From assembly GCF_029946005.1 (NCBI RefSeq), contig NZ_JAQSDR010000032.1:1-64000 (forward strand): a stretch of 64,000 nucleotides of DNA, written 5' to 3'. Shown here piece after piece: positions 35,737 to 44,901 of the stretch. The stretch's first letter is position 1. The number at the start of each line of letters is the position of its first letter. The translations under genes were made by a program, and so were the position numbers. The DNA is from Aquabacterium sp. (GTDB lineage Bacteria; Pseudomonadota; Gammaproteobacteria; Burkholderiales; Burkholderiaceae_C). The notes below the pieces were generated by a model. That model did no database searches. It saw only the letters and a list, made by a program, of their open reading frames with translations, and had not been told where the DNA came from.

Positions 35737-36390
35737 TCAGAAGTGGAAGCGGCTGGGAATGACAAAGCCAGCCAGGCGAGGAGCGGTGGTGTCGAACAGG
35801 TCTTCGCTGCTGAATTGGCCGTTGCCCAGTCGCGTGAACAGACGGGCACGCATGATGGGCTCATCGCCCACGATGGCCAGCAGGCGGCCACCTTCCTTGA
35901 GTTGATCCAACAAGGCTTGCGGCACCTTGGCGACAGAGCCTGTCAGCAAGATGGCGTCAAAGGGGGCTTGGGCAAGGAGGCCTTCAGCGCCATCAGATTG
36001 CACGATCTCGGCATTGTTGATACCCGCCAAGCGCAAGTTGGCGCGGGCAAGCTGAACCAGCTCGGTCTGGGCTTCCAGGCCGATGACGCGTTGGGCCTTG
36101 TGGGCCAGCAAGGCGGTGACGTAGCCGGTGCCGGCGCCGATGTGCAGCACGGTGTCGCGCTTGCTCAGGTTCAGGTCCTGCACCAGGCGGGCTTCCAGCT
36201 TGGGAGCCAGCATGGCGCGTCCGCCCGACAAGGGCACTTCCAGGTCCATGAAGGCCAGCGACCGATGCGCTTCAGGCACGAAGTCTTCGCGGCGCACGAC
36301 GGACAACAGGGACAGGATGGAGCTGTCCAGCACATCCCAGGGGCGGATCTGCTGCTCGATCATGTTGAAGCGGGCTTGTTCGACGTTCAT
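35737..36390 (-). CDS. Protein-L-isoaspartate O-methyltransferase family
   Basis: A 217-residue Rossmann-fold methyltransferase. It has MIEQQIRPWDVLD near the start, the SAM-binding VLHIGAGTGYVTALLA, and further GLEAQTELVQLARANL and DAILLTGSVAKVPQAL. The family repairs isoaspartyl residues, though the branch found next to tolC in betaproteobacteria is distinct and its substrate has not been confirmed. It lies 13 bases upstream of tolC, forming one operon. Confidence 0.82.
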   Translation of the reverse strand: MNVEQARFNMIEQQIRPWDVLDSSILSLLSVVRREDFVPEAHRSLAFMDLEVPLSGGRAMLAPKLEARLVQDLNLSKRDTVLHIGAGTGYVTALLAHKAQRVIGLEAQTELVQLARANLRLAGINNAEIVQSDGAEGLLAQAPFDAILLTGSVAKVPQALLDQLKEGGRLLAIVGDEPIMRARLFTRLGNGQFSSEDLFDTTAPRLAGFVIPSRFHF

Positions 36391-36491
36391 GAGGACATCC
36401 TAGGGGCAGTCGGAGAAGTTAAATATTGGGAAAAAGCAGGGATTTTAAGAACTGCAGTGCCCGGACAACGGAAAACGGTGCGCATTTTTAG

Positions 36492-37160
36492 TCATTTCAC
36501 CAACCCACGCAGCAATAGCTCGATTTGCGTGGCAATGAACTGGGGTGGATCCAGCGGAACCGGGTTGACCGAGCAGGCCGCCGAGCAATGCCGGTAAAGC
36601 ACAAGGAAGTGCACGGGAGCGATCAGGGCATGGACCACGGCGCTCACGTCCATGTCGCGGAACTCGCCCCGGTCCATGCCGCGCTGCACGGCCTTGGTCA
36701 GCATGGCGTGCGCAGGGGCGACCACCTCGTCCATGTAAAACTGGATCAGGTCCGGGAAGTTGTTGGCCTCGGTGATGATGACCAGCATGATCCCCGAAGC
36801 CTTGGACGCGCCCACGCGAGACCACCAGGTGTGGGCCAGCAGGTGCAGCAGCTCGGACGTGGGGCCTGCGAACTGCTCGACGATGCCGCTGCCCTCGGCG
36901 ATGACTTCGACCAGGTGGGTGCGCACCACGGCCTTGAACAGCTCTTCCTTGCTGGGGTAATAAAGGTACAAGGTGCCTTTGGACACCCCGGCCAGCCGAG
37001 CCACTTCTTCGGTGCGCGTGGCGGCAAAGCCTTTCTCGACGAACAGCGTCAAGGCGGCCTCCAGCAACTCTTGAGGCCGGGCCGCCTTGCGGCGCTGTCG
37101 ACCCGACCCAACCGATTGGATCAGCGAGGTCACAGGGAAGGGTGATTTGATGGCAGGCAA
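36492..37160 (-). CDS. TetR-family regulator of the acyl-CoA catabolic region
   Basis: A 222-residue regulator. The N-terminal helix-turn-helix lies at about residues 40-65 (EVARLAGVSKGTLYLYYPSK, ELFKAVV), followed by an all-helical ligand pocket. The C-terminal domain is of the TetR_C type found in regulators of fatty-acid and efflux genes. It is divergent from the thioesterase and acyl-CoA ligase genes with an 18-base palindrome between. An acyl-CoA or substrate acid is the likely inducer; this is inference. Confidence 0.88.
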   Translation of the reverse strand: MPAIKSPFPVTSLIQSVGSGRQRRKAARPQELLEAALTLFVEKGFAATRTEEVARLAGVSKGTLYLYYPSKEELFKAVVRTHLVEVIAEGSGIVEQFAGPTSELLHLLAHTWWSRVGASKASGIMLVIITEANNFPDLIQFYMDEVVAPAHAMLTKAVQRGMDRGEFRDMDVSAVVHALIAPVHFLVLYRHCSAACSVNPVPLDPPQFIATQIELLLRGLVK

Positions 37161-37175
37161 GGGCTGATAGGAGTA

Positions 37176-37193
37176 ACTGACCGACTGGTCAGT
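37176..37193. promoter_or_regulatory. TetR-type operator in the divergent promoter
   Basis: ACTGACC (37176-37182), GACT, GGTCAGT (37187-37193) is a perfect inverted repeat in the 57-base gap between the TetR gene and the thioesterase. It contains TGACCGACTGGTCA, close to the TGACC-N4-GGTCA sites reported for FadR/PsrA/LiuR-type TetR regulators. It probably controls both divergent genes. Confidence 0.7.
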
Positions 37194-37217
37194 AATGTAG
37201 CGTTAATAATCATTTGC

Positions 37218-37661
37218 ATGGAACGTGCACAACCCCAAGCCCGCAGCGCCTACGCGCACTTTGACACCATCTCGACCCGCTGGATGGACAACGACATCTA
37301 CGGGCATGTCAACAACGTCACTTATTACAGCTATTTTGATTCTGCGGTGAACCGCTACCTGATCGAGGCCGGTGTCCTGGACATCCACGACGGTGGCGTG
37401 ATTGGGCTGGTGGTCGAGACCCATTGCAACTATTTCGCCCCTCTGGCTTTTCCGCGCAATGTCGATGTCGGCATCCGCGTGAGCAAGATCGGCAGCAGCA
37501 GCGTGCGCTACGAGATCGGCCTGTTTGATGAAGGCCAGCCTTTGTCGGCGGCCAGCGGGCATTTTGTCCACGTCTATGTCGACCGCGCTAACCGCCGCCC
37601 CACCAGCTTGCCCGCCGACTTCGCGTTGGCGGTTCAGAAGCTGCAAGTGGCGGCAGGTTGA
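37218..37661 (+). CDS. Acyl-CoA thioesterase (hotdog fold, YbgC/FadM-like)
   Basis: A 147-residue single hotdog domain. The active-site segment is RWMDNDIYGHVNNVTYYSYFD with the catalytic Asp in WMDND. Such enzymes cleave acyl-CoA, often to free CoA when odd or branched intermediates build up. The ATG at 37218 is 25 bases after the operator. It is followed after 96 bases by the acyl-CoA ligase gene. Confidence 0.85.
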   Translation: MERAQPQARSAYAHFDTISTRWMDNDIYGHVNNVTYYSYFDSAVNRYLIEAGVLDIHDGGVIGLVVETHCNYFAPLAFPRNVDVGIRVSKIGSSSVRYEIGLFDEGQPLSAASGHFVHVYVDRANRRPTSLPADFALAVQKLQVAAG

Positions 37662-37757
37662 TCACCCACTCAAGCGAAAACACCCTGTTGGTGACAAGCC
37701 AAAATTTGACTATGATCATTGTCTGAATTTCCTGTCCTCACATTTCTGGAGCCGCCA

Positions 37758-39389
37758 ATGAGCCTGATGGGCCAAATGATGCACATGCCCTTGTTGATCT
37801 CGTCGCTGCTGACGCACGCGGCCAGGCACAACGGTGACGTCGAGATTGTTTCCAAGCGCGTCGAGGGCGACATGCACCGCACGACGTGGTCAGAGGTTGA
37901 GTTGCGTTCGCGCAAGCTGGCCCAGGCTTTGGCCCGATTGGGCTTGAAGCCAGGTGAACGCGTGGGCACCTTGGCTTGGAATGGCTATCGCCACCTGGAG
38001 ATCTATTACGGCGTGTCGGGCTCCGAGCTGGTCTGCCACACCATCAACCCGCGCCTGTTCCCCCAGCAAGTGGCCTGGATCATCAACGATGCCGAAGACA
38101 AGGTGCTGTTCGTTGACCTGAACATCCTGCCCTTGATCGAGAAGCTGCTCCCCAGCCTGCCCACGGTCAAGGCCGTGGTGGTGATGGTGGCCCGCTCGCA
38201 CATGCCGGCCGAAACCGCCATTCCCAACTTGCTCTGCTACGAAGAGCTGATCGACGCCGAAGACGGCAACTTCACCTGGCCACAGTTCGATGAGAACACC
38301 GCCGCCAGCATCTGCTACACCTCGGGCACGACCGGCAACCCCAAGGGCGCCGCGTACTCCAACCGCTCAACGGTGCTGCATGCCTACGCCTCGGCCTTGC
38401 CCGATGCGATGTCGGTGGCCTCTGTGGACACGGTGTTGCCCGTGGTTCCCATGTTCCACGTCAACGCCTGGGGCTTGCCTTACTCGGGCGCTTTGATCGG
38501 CTGCAAGCTGGTGCTGCCTGGTCACCACCTGGATGGCGCTTCGCTGTACGACCTGTTCGAAAAAGAGAAGGTCACCTTCAGTGCCGGTGTGCCCACCATC
38601 TGGCTGGGCCTGATCAACCACGTCAAGCAGAACAACTTGAAGTTCAGTACCTTCAAGCGCACGGTGGTGGGTGGGGCTGCCTGCCCGCCCGCCATGATCC
38701 GCACGCTGGAAGACGAGTTTGGTGTGCAGGTGATCCATGCCTGGGGCATGACCGAGATGTCTCCGCTGGGCACCTTGGGTCGCCTGAAGGCCAAGCACGC
38801 CGACCTGCCGGTCGAGGCCCAGCATCGTCTGCTGGAAAAGCAGGGCAAGGTGATCTACGGTGTGGACATGCGCATCGTCGATGCCGAAGGCAAAGTGCTG
38901 CCTTGGGATGGCAAAACGTCGGGCGACCTGGAGGTGCGTGGCCACTGGGTCATCAGCAGCTATTTCAAGGTCGACAAGTCGCCCTTGCACGATGGCTGGT
39001 TCCCCACCGGTGACGTGGCCACCATTGATGCCGACGGCTACATGCAGATCACTGACCGCTCCAAGGACGTGATCAAGTCGGGCGGCGAATGGATCAGCTC
39101 CATCGACCTGGAAAACGTGGCCATGGGCCACCCCGCTGTGCACGAGGCCGCGGCCATCGCCGCTTTCCACCCCAAGTGGGACGAGCGCCCGCTGCTGGTC
39201 GTGGTCAAGAAACCGGGCGCCGAAGTGACCCCCGAAGAGATTCTGGCGTTTTACGACGGCAAGATCCCCAAATGGCAGTTGCCCGACGACGTGGTCTTCA
39301 CCGACGAGATCCCGCACACCGCCACGGGCAAGATCTACAAGTTGAAATTGCGCGAGCAGTTCAAAGACCACAAGTTGCCCACGGTTTAA
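37758..39389 (+). CDS. Fatty-acid/acyl-CoA ligase (AMP-forming)
   Basis: A 543-residue ANL-family enzyme that activates a carboxylic acid to its CoA thioester. Motifs: [18 protein letters not shown] (P-loop-like), [26 protein letters not shown] and the C-terminal lysine region [12 protein letters not shown]. It resembles the FadD3/AlkK-type ligases for medium or long acids. The ATG at 37758 follows GGAG; the longer frame upstream adds an unlike N-terminus. It is expected to feed the beta-oxidation genes to the right. Confidence 0.92.
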   Translation: MSLMGQMMHMPLLISSLLTHAARHNGDVEIVSKRVEGDMHRTTWSEVELRSRKLAQALARLGLKPGERVGTLAWNGYRHLEIYYGVSGSELVCHTINPRLFPQQVAWIINDAEDKVLFVDLNILPLIEKLLPSLPTVKAVVVMVARSHMPAETAIPNLLCYEELIDAEDGNFTWPQFDENTAASICYTSGTTGNPKGAAYSNRSTVLHAYASALPDAMSVASVDTVLPVVPMFHVNAWGLPYSGALIGCKLVLPGHHLDGASLYDLFEKEKVTFSAGVPTIWLGLINHVKQNNLKFSTFKRTVVGGAACPPAMIRTLEDEFGVQVIHAWGMTEMSPLGTLGRLKAKHADLPVEAQHRLLEKQGKVIYGVDMRIVDAEGKVLPWDGKTSGDLEVRGHWVISSYFKVDKSPLHDGWFPTGDVATIDADGYMQITDRSKDVIKSGGEWISSIDLENVAMGHPAVHEAAAIAAFHPKWDERPLLVVVKKPGAEVTPEEILAFYDGKIPKWQLPDDVVFTDEIPHTATGKIYKLKLREQFKDHKLPTV

Positions 39390-39401
39390 TGGTTTGAATG
39401 C

Positions 39402-39427
39402 AAAAGCGCCTTTCGAGGCGCTTTTTT
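39402..39427 (+). terminator. Rho-independent terminator after the acyl-CoA ligase
   Basis: AAAAGCGCC (39402-39410), TTTCGA and GGCGCTTTT (39417-39425) continuing into a T-run form a classical terminator 13 bases after the ligase stop. livK therefore needs its own promoter. Confidence 0.85.
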
Positions 39428-39575
39428 GTGGCCGATGCAACAACTCGCGGCAGTGATTGCAGAGTCAATGGCAGATAAATTTCAGTTTTGTTCAGGATTC
39501 GGGTCATCCCTGAATGAACCCCCGGGTTTGGGGGGGTAATCTCGGTGTCTGGTCGATACCCCACAGAGGAAAAGC

Positions 39576-40811
39576 ATGAATCTGCAACGCCGAGCATTGA
39601 GTATTTTCGTGGCCGCCTCGCTGAGCGCTGGTGCCGCCATGGCCCAAAAGGGTGAAACAGTCAAGGTCGCATGGATCGATCCCTTGTCGGGCCTGATGGC
39701 CAACATCGGTCAGAACCAGCTCAAGACCTACCAGTACATCGCTGAGAGGCTCAATGCCAAGAACGCCGCTGGCGTGAAGTTCGAGATCATCAGCATCGAC
39801 AACAAGCTCAGCCCCGCTGAAACGCTCAACGCCCTGAAGTCGGCCGTTGACCAAGGCGTGCGCTATGTGGTGCAAGGCCTGGGTTCGGGCGCCGGCCTGG
39901 CCCTGATGGACGCCGTGAACAAGCACAACGAGCGCAACCCCGGCAAGGAAGTGATCTACCTGAACTACGCTGCGGTGGACCCAGACATGACGAACAGCAA
40001 GTGCAGCTACTGGCACTTCCGTTTCGATGCCGACACCTCCATGAAGATGGAGGCGTTGACCACTTTCATGAAGGATCAGACGGACATCAAGAAGGTTTAC
40101 CTGATCAACCAGAACTATGCCCACGGCCAGCAAGTGTCCAAGTTCGCCAAGGCCAACCTGGCCCGCAAGCGTCCCGACATCCAGGTGGTGGGTGACGACC
40201 TGCATCCGCTGGCACAGGTGCGTGATTTCTCGCCCTACGTGGCCAAGATCAAGGCCTCTGGCGCTGATACGGTGATCACCGGCAACTGGGGCTCTGACCT
40301 GGCGCTGCTGGTCAAGGCAGCCAATGACGCCGGCCTGAACGCCAAGTTCTACACCTACTACGCCAACTTCGGAGGCACGCCCACCGCGCTGGGCGCCGCC
40401 GCCGAAGGCCGTGTCTTCCAGGTGGGCTACAGCCACTACAACCTGGGCGGCGAGTACGGCAAGATGCTGGCCGAATTCAAGAAGCGTTTCAACGACGACT
40501 TCTACTCGGCAGGCAGCTACTCAGCCATGGCTCTGCTGGCCGATGGCATCGCCAAAGCCAAGTCGACCGATCCGGTCAAGGTGGCCGCCGCGATGGAGGG
40601 CTTGAAGTTCACCAGCTTCAATGGCCCGGTGGAAATGCGCAAGGCCGACCACCAGCTCCAACAACCGCTGTTCATCACCAAGTGGCAGAAGGTCGATGCC
40701 AAGAACGCCTACGACGTCGAGAAGACGGGCATGACCTTCACCGCGGTCAAGTCTTACGACGCCTACGTGTCGAGCACGCCTACTTCGTGCCAGATGAAGC
40801 GTCCTTCGTGA
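39576..40811 (+). CDS. livK: Branched-chain amino-acid-type ABC transporter, substrate-binding protein
   Basis: A 411-residue periplasmic-binding protein of the LivK type. The signal peptide covers residues 1-24 (FVAASLSAGAAMA), and the mature protein starts with VKVAWIDPLSGLMANIGQNQ, then LNALKSAVDQGVRYVVQG. Given the genes around it, the ligand may be an organic acid rather than a branched-chain amino acid; LivK-type receptors bind many carboxylates. A strong hairpin without a T-run lies between it and livH. Confidence 0.9.
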   Translation: MNLQRRALSIFVAASLSAGAAMAQKGETVKVAWIDPLSGLMANIGQNQLKTYQYIAERLNAKNAAGVKFEIISIDNKLSPAETLNALKSAVDQGVRYVVQGLGSGAGLALMDAVNKHNERNPGKEVIYLNYAAVDPDMTNSKCSYWHFRFDADTSMKMEALTTFMKDQTDIKKVYLINQNYAHGQQVSKFAKANLARKRPDIQVVGDDLHPLAQVRDFSPYVAKIKASGADTVITGNWGSDLALLVKAANDAGLNAKFYTYYANFGGTPTALGAAAEGRVFQVGYSHYNLGGEYGKMLAEFKKRFNDDFYSAGSYSAMALLADGIAKAKSTDPVKVAAAMEGLKFTSFNGPVEMRKADHQLQQPLFITKWQKVDAKNAYDVEKTGMTFTAVKSYDAYVSSTPTSCQMKRPS

Positions 40812-40816
40812 TGCCA

Positions 40817-40842
40817 GGCGGCGCCTGACATCAGGCGCCGCC
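40817..40842 (+). promoter_or_regulatory. Intercistronic hairpin between livK and livH
   Basis: GGCGGCGCCTGA (40817-40828) pairs with TCAGGCGCCGCC (40831-40842), a perfect 12-base inverted repeat with a very short centre and no T-run. It lies 6 bases after the livK stop. In binding-protein operons such hairpins slow 3' decay and make the receptor more abundant than the membrane parts. Confidence 0.7.
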
Positions 40843-40988
40843 GCACCTTGCAGTCAGCAGTACGGCCGGATCGCTTGGCGTGGTGATCCGATCAACGCCA
40901 TTGAGCGCCCCCCTGTCTGCGGTCACCGCGGCAGGGGCCTCTCGTCAGCCTCACGGTTGACTGACTTCAGCGCCACGGTCGCTCTCTC

Positions 40989-42014
40989 ATGGAAACTTTC
41001 GTCGTCTTCTTCTTGAGTGGCATCAGCTACGGGCTGCTGCTCTTCATGCTCAGCTCCGGGCTGACACTCATTTTCAGCATGATGGGCGTTCTGAACTTCG
41101 CCCACGCCAGCTTCTACATGTTGGGTGCTTATTTTGCGTATGAGATCACCGGCTATGTCGGATTTTTTCCCGCGCTGATCCTGTCGCCTATCCTGGTGGG
41201 GGCACTGGGCGCGGCCTTCGAGCGCTACAGCCTGCGCAAGGTGCACGCCTATGGCCATGTGCCCGAGCTGCTGATCACCTTCGGCCTGTCGTACGTGATC
41301 GTCGAGGTGGTACGGCTTTACTTCGGCCCCTCCAATGTGGATTACCGCGTGCCCGAACTACTGAGCGGTCCGCTGTTCACCGTGGCCAATGTGCAGGGGC
41401 AGGGCCTGGCCTGGTTGTGGGGAGCGGGCGATGCCGCGATTTGCGCGCCGGATTCAGGCAACTCCTGCACGCAGTTCCCGCTGTACCGCGGCTTCATGGC
41501 CATCGTCGCCCTGTTCATGTTGTGCTCGCTGTGGTTGCTGCTCACCCGCACCCGTGTGGGCCTCATCATCCAGGCGGCGCTCACGCACCCGGACATGGCG
41601 CAATCGCTGGGTCACAACGTGCCCCGCGTGATGATGGGCGTGTTCGGTGGTGGCTGTGCGCTGGCCGGCCTGGCCGGCGTGATCGGCGGCAACGCTTTCG
41701 TGACTGAGCCCAATATGGCCGCCTCCTTGGGTGCCATCATCTTCGTGGTGGTGGTGGTGGGCGGCATGGGCTCGTTGGCGGGGGCTTTCCTGGCGTCCAT
41801 CCTGATCGGCCTGATGCAGACCTTCGCGGTGGTGGTGGACGTGTCCATCGCCTCGGTGATGCAAAGCATGGGCAGCCCGGTGAGCTTTGATCATTGGGCT
41901 TATCCGTTCCTCAAGATTTCGGTGTCGCAGATGGCGCCAATCCTCCCGTACCTCCTGCTGGTGCTCATCCTGATCTTCAGGCCCAAGGGCTTGCTGGGCA
42001 CACGCGAGGAGTAA
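40989..42014 (+). CDS. livH: Branched-chain-type ABC transporter permease LivH
   Basis: A 341-residue inner-membrane protein with about eight hydrophobic segments; it has the LivH-type GLSYVIVEVVRLYFGP and VVVVGGMGSLAGAFLASILIG motifs. It pairs with LivM to form the channel. Its start lies 177 bases after livK; no strong ribosome-binding site is visible (CTCTCTC precedes the ATG), so initiation may be weak. Confidence 0.9.
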   Translation: METFVVFFLSGISYGLLLFMLSSGLTLIFSMMGVLNFAHASFYMLGAYFAYEITGYVGFFPALILSPILVGALGAAFERYSLRKVHAYGHVPELLITFGLSYVIVEVVRLYFGPSNVDYRVPELLSGPLFTVANVQGQGLAWLWGAGDAAICAPDSGNSCTQFPLYRGFMAIVALFMLCSLWLLLTRTRVGLIIQAALTHPDMAQSLGHNVPRVMMGVFGGGCALAGLAGVIGGNAFVTEPNMAASLGAIIFVVVVVGGMGSLAGAFLASILIGLMQTFAVVVDVSIASVMQSMGSPVSFDHWAYPFLKISVSQMAPILPYLLLVLILIFRPKGLLGTREE

Positions 42015-42020
42015 ACCGCC

Positions 42021-43316
42021 ATGTCATCCCATACCGTTTACCGCTTCAAACCCTACAACCTTGGCCGCTGGATTGTGTGGACGCTGTTCGCACTGGTGCT
42101 GATGGTGGCACCGCTGCTGTGGACCAGCAGCCTGTCGATGACCATGCTTTCGCAGATGGGCATCGGCATCATCGTCTGCCTGTCGTACAACATGCTGCTG
42201 GGGCAGGGCGGCATGCTCAGCTTCGGGCACGCGGTGTACTCCGGACTGGGGGCCTTCGGGGCCATCCATGCGCTGAACTTTGCCTCGGCGGGCAGCCTGC
42301 CCATCCCGGTCAGCCTGGTGCCCATCGTGGGCGGCGCGTCGGGCTTGATCGTGGCGGCGCTTCTGGGGGCGGTCACGACCAAGAAGTCAGGCACCACCTT
42401 CGCCATGATCACCATGGGCATCGGGGCGCTGGTGTTCTCGATGTCCTTGATGCTGCCCGAGTTCTTTGGCGGCGAAGGCGGCATCTCCAGCAACCGGGTC
42501 ATTGGCGAGTCGGTGATGGGCATCACCTTCGGCCCGCAGATCCAGGTGTATTACCTGATCGCGCTGTACTGCTTCGTGTCCACCGCCTTGATGTTCGCTT
42601 TCACGCAGACGCCGCTGGGCCGCATGCTCAATGCCGTGCGCGACAACCCCGAGCGGGTTGAGTTCATTGGCTATGACACCCAGCGCGTGCGCTACATCTC
42701 CTTCATGGTGGCGGGCTTCTTTGCAGGCATCGCGGGCGGCCTGGTGGCGCTGAACAACGAGATCGTGACGGCCGAGGTGATGAGCGCCGAGCGCTCGGGG
42801 GCCTACCTGCTGTTCACCTTCATCGGCGGGGCGTTGTTCTTCTTCGGTCCCATCATCGGCGCCGTGCTGATGGTGCTGGCCGAGGTGTTGTTGCATGAGA
42901 TGACCAAGGCCTGGCTGCTCTACCTGGGCGTGGGCTTTTTGGCGATGGTGATGTATGCCCCGGGTGGTTTTGCCGCGCTGTTGATGATGAACGTGCGCGT
43001 GGCGGCGTTCGGCATGATGCGTCGCCTTTGGGCGGTGTACCTGGCCTTGTTCGGCGCGGGCTTCACGGCGCTGGTGGGCATCTCGGTGATGGTCGAGATG
43101 ATTTACCACCGCAAGCTCAACGAGGCGCTCGGCCCAACCATGACCTACTGGCGGGCAGAGATCAACACCGACAGCACGGGGGCCTGGATGGGCGCGGGCC
43201 TGCTCGCACTGGTCGGGATTGGTCTGTTTGAGGTGGCTCGCCGCCGGTTCGTCGTCCGGTGGAGCGCGGTGCAGGACGACATCGAGGCCGAATTGCGTCG
43301 ACGCAATGCGCTGTGA
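42021..43316 (+). CDS. livM: Branched-chain-type ABC transporter permease LivM with a long C-terminus
   Basis: The 431-residue permease is longer than usual (about 320-360). The core is ordinary: LSYNMLLGQGGMLSFGHAVY and the FGPIIGAVLMVLAEVLLHEM region. After about residue 330 there is an extra stretch with two hydrophobic segments (LWAVYLALFGAGFTALVGI and GAWMGAGLLALVGIGLFEV) and a basic tail. LivM subunits of this part of the Burkholderiales may share it. The gene is 6 bases after livH. Confidence 0.88.
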   Translation: MSSHTVYRFKPYNLGRWIVWTLFALVLMVAPLLWTSSLSMTMLSQMGIGIIVCLSYNMLLGQGGMLSFGHAVYSGLGAFGAIHALNFASAGSLPIPVSLVPIVGGASGLIVAALLGAVTTKKSGTTFAMITMGIGALVFSMSLMLPEFFGGEGGISSNRVIGESVMGITFGPQIQVYYLIALYCFVSTALMFAFTQTPLGRMLNAVRDNPERVEFIGYDTQRVRYISFMVAGFFAGIAGGLVALNNEIVTAEVMSAERSGAYLLFTFIGGALFFFGPIIGAVLMVLAEVLLHEMTKAWLLYLGVGFLAMVMYAPGGFAALLMMNVRVAAFGMMRRLWAVYLALFGAGFTALVGISVMVEMIYHRKLNEALGPTMTYWRAEINTDSTGAWMGAGLLALVGIGLFEVARRRFVVRWSAVQDDIEAELRRRNAL

Positions 43317-43340
43317 ACCCACGAACCTGAAGTCCAAGCG

Positions 43341-44153
43341 ATGAGTAATCCCAATCAATCCAGCAGCGCTTCATCGGGTGGCTTTGCCCTCGAGTTGCGC
43401 GATGTGCGCAAATCTTTTGGCAAGACCGAGATCATCCGCGGCGCCCAACTGCAGGTGAAGGAAGGCGAGCGCGTGGCGCTGATCGGGCCCAACGGCGCGG
43501 GCAAATCCACCCTGTTCAACCTGATCAGCGGCCGCATGGCGCCCTCCAGTGGCGAGATCCTGCTGAACGGAGAGCGCATCGATGGGCGCAAGCCCTACGA
43601 GGTCAACCGCCGCGGTCTGGCTCGCAGCTTCCAGGTGTCCAACCTGTTTCCGCGTCTGAGCGTGTTCGAGAACCTGCGCTGCGCGGTACTCTGGTCCATG
43701 GGCGAGGGCTATGCCTTCTGGCGCTTCCTGTCCAAGCTGGACGCGGCCAATGCGCGTGCCGAAGAGGTGCTGGGCATGATCCGCCTGCAGCGCAAGCGCA
43801 ATGTCATGGTGTCGTCGTTGACCTATGCCGAGCAGCGTGCGTTGGAGATTGGCGTGACCATCGCGGGTGGTGGCAAGGTGATCTTGCTGGACGAGCCCAC
43901 GGCGGGCATGAGCAAGTCGGAAACCGCCAACTTCGTGAACCTGATCCGCGAGGTCACCGTGGGCAAGACCTTGGTGACCGTGGAGCACGACATGGGCGTG
44001 GTGTTCGGCCTGGCCGACCGCATCGCGGTGCTGGTGTACGGGGAGGTGATCGCTTTTGACACCCCTGAAAATGTCCGCGGCAACGAGCGTGTGCGCGAAG
44101 CCTACCTGGGGTCGGCCCTGGCCGACCAGCAAACCCTTGAGGCCGGAGTCTGA
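43341..44153 (+). CDS. livG: Branched-chain-type ABC transporter ATPase LivG
   Basis: A 270-residue ATPase with Walker A GPNGAGKST, signature-region LTYAEQRALEIGVTIAGG, Walker B VILLDEPTAGMS and the LivG-type SKLDAAN insertion. The signature reads LTYAEQ rather than LSGGQ, typical of LivG. Its stop is two bases before livF. Confidence 0.92.
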   Translation: MSNPNQSSSASSGGFALELRDVRKSFGKTEIIRGAQLQVKEGERVALIGPNGAGKSTLFNLISGRMAPSSGEILLNGERIDGRKPYEVNRRGLARSFQVSNLFPRLSVFENLRCAVLWSMGEGYAFWRFLSKLDAANARAEEVLGMIRLQRKRNVMVSSLTYAEQRALEIGVTIAGGGKVILLDEPTAGMSKSETANFVNLIREVTVGKTLVTVEHDMGVVFGLADRIAVLVYGEVIAFDTPENVRGNERVREAYLGSALADQQTLEAGV

Positions 44154-44155
44154 CC

Positions 44156-44860
44156 ATGCTGTCCATCCAGAAACTGCACGCTTTCTACGGCAAGAGCCAC
44201 ATCCTCCATGGCGTTGACCTGGAGGTGAACCCAGGCGAGATCGTGGCCTTGCTGGGCCGAAATGGCTCGGGCCGCTCGACCACTATCAAGGCCGTGATGG
44301 GCTTGGTGCATGGCCAGGGCAAGGTGACCTGGAACAACACCGACATCCTGGGCCACAAAACCTACGACATCGCCCGCCGTGGCCTGGGCTATGTGCCCGA
44401 AAGCCGCGATGTGTTCCCCAAACTGACGGTGGAGCAGAACCTCTTGCTGGGCCAGCAGCCTGGGCGAGGCGGCAAGAAGAATGGACGCTGGTCGCTGGAC
44501 GACATGTACCAAATGTTCCCGCGCCTGAAAGAGCGACAACACACCGAGGCGGGCGTGTTGTCGGGCGGTGAGCAGCAAATGCTGACCTTGTGCCGCACCT
44601 TGATGGGTGACCCCGACCTGATCATGATCGATGAGCCGACCGAAGGCCTGGCGCCCAAGATCGTCGAATTGGTGGGGGAGTATTTGAAAGAACTCAAGCG
44701 GCGCGGCCTGGCCGTGCTGCTGGTGGAGCAAAAGCTCACCATCGCGCTGGACATTTCCCAGCGCTGCTATGTGATGGGCCATGGCGAGGTCGTTTTTCAG
44801 GGCACACCTGAAGAGCTGAAAGCCGATTCCAATGTTCGCCGTGAGTGGTTGGAAGTCTGA
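44156..44860 (+). CDS. livF: Branched-chain-type ABC transporter ATPase LivF
   Basis: A 234-residue ATPase with signature LSGGEQQML and Walker B DLIMIDEPTEGLAP. The Walker A reads GRNGSGRSTT: the lysine that contacts ATP phosphates is replaced by Arg at residue 40 (codon 44273-44275). The protein otherwise looks complete. The last gene of livKHMGF; it ends 111 bases before the FadB-like gene. Confidence 0.92.
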   Translation: MLSIQKLHAFYGKSHILHGVDLEVNPGEIVALLGRNGSGRSTTIKAVMGLVHGQGKVTWNNTDILGHKTYDIARRGLGYVPESRDVFPKLTVEQNLLLGQQPGRGGKKNGRWSLDDMYQMFPRLKERQHTEAGVLSGGEQQMLTLCRTLMGDPDLIMIDEPTEGLAPKIVELVGEYLKELKRRGLAVLLVEQKLTIALDISQRCYVMGHGEVVFQGTPEELKADSNVRREWLEV

Positions 44861-44901
44861 GATTCAGCGTTTACCCTTGCGTTTTCGCAAACATTGCAGT
44901 G

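Noticed and set aside
39491..39537. TTCAGG/CCTGAA repeat and C/G runs upstream of livK
   Set aside because: Arms are short and the G/C run gives several alternative pairings; I could not define one site or a promoter with confidence.
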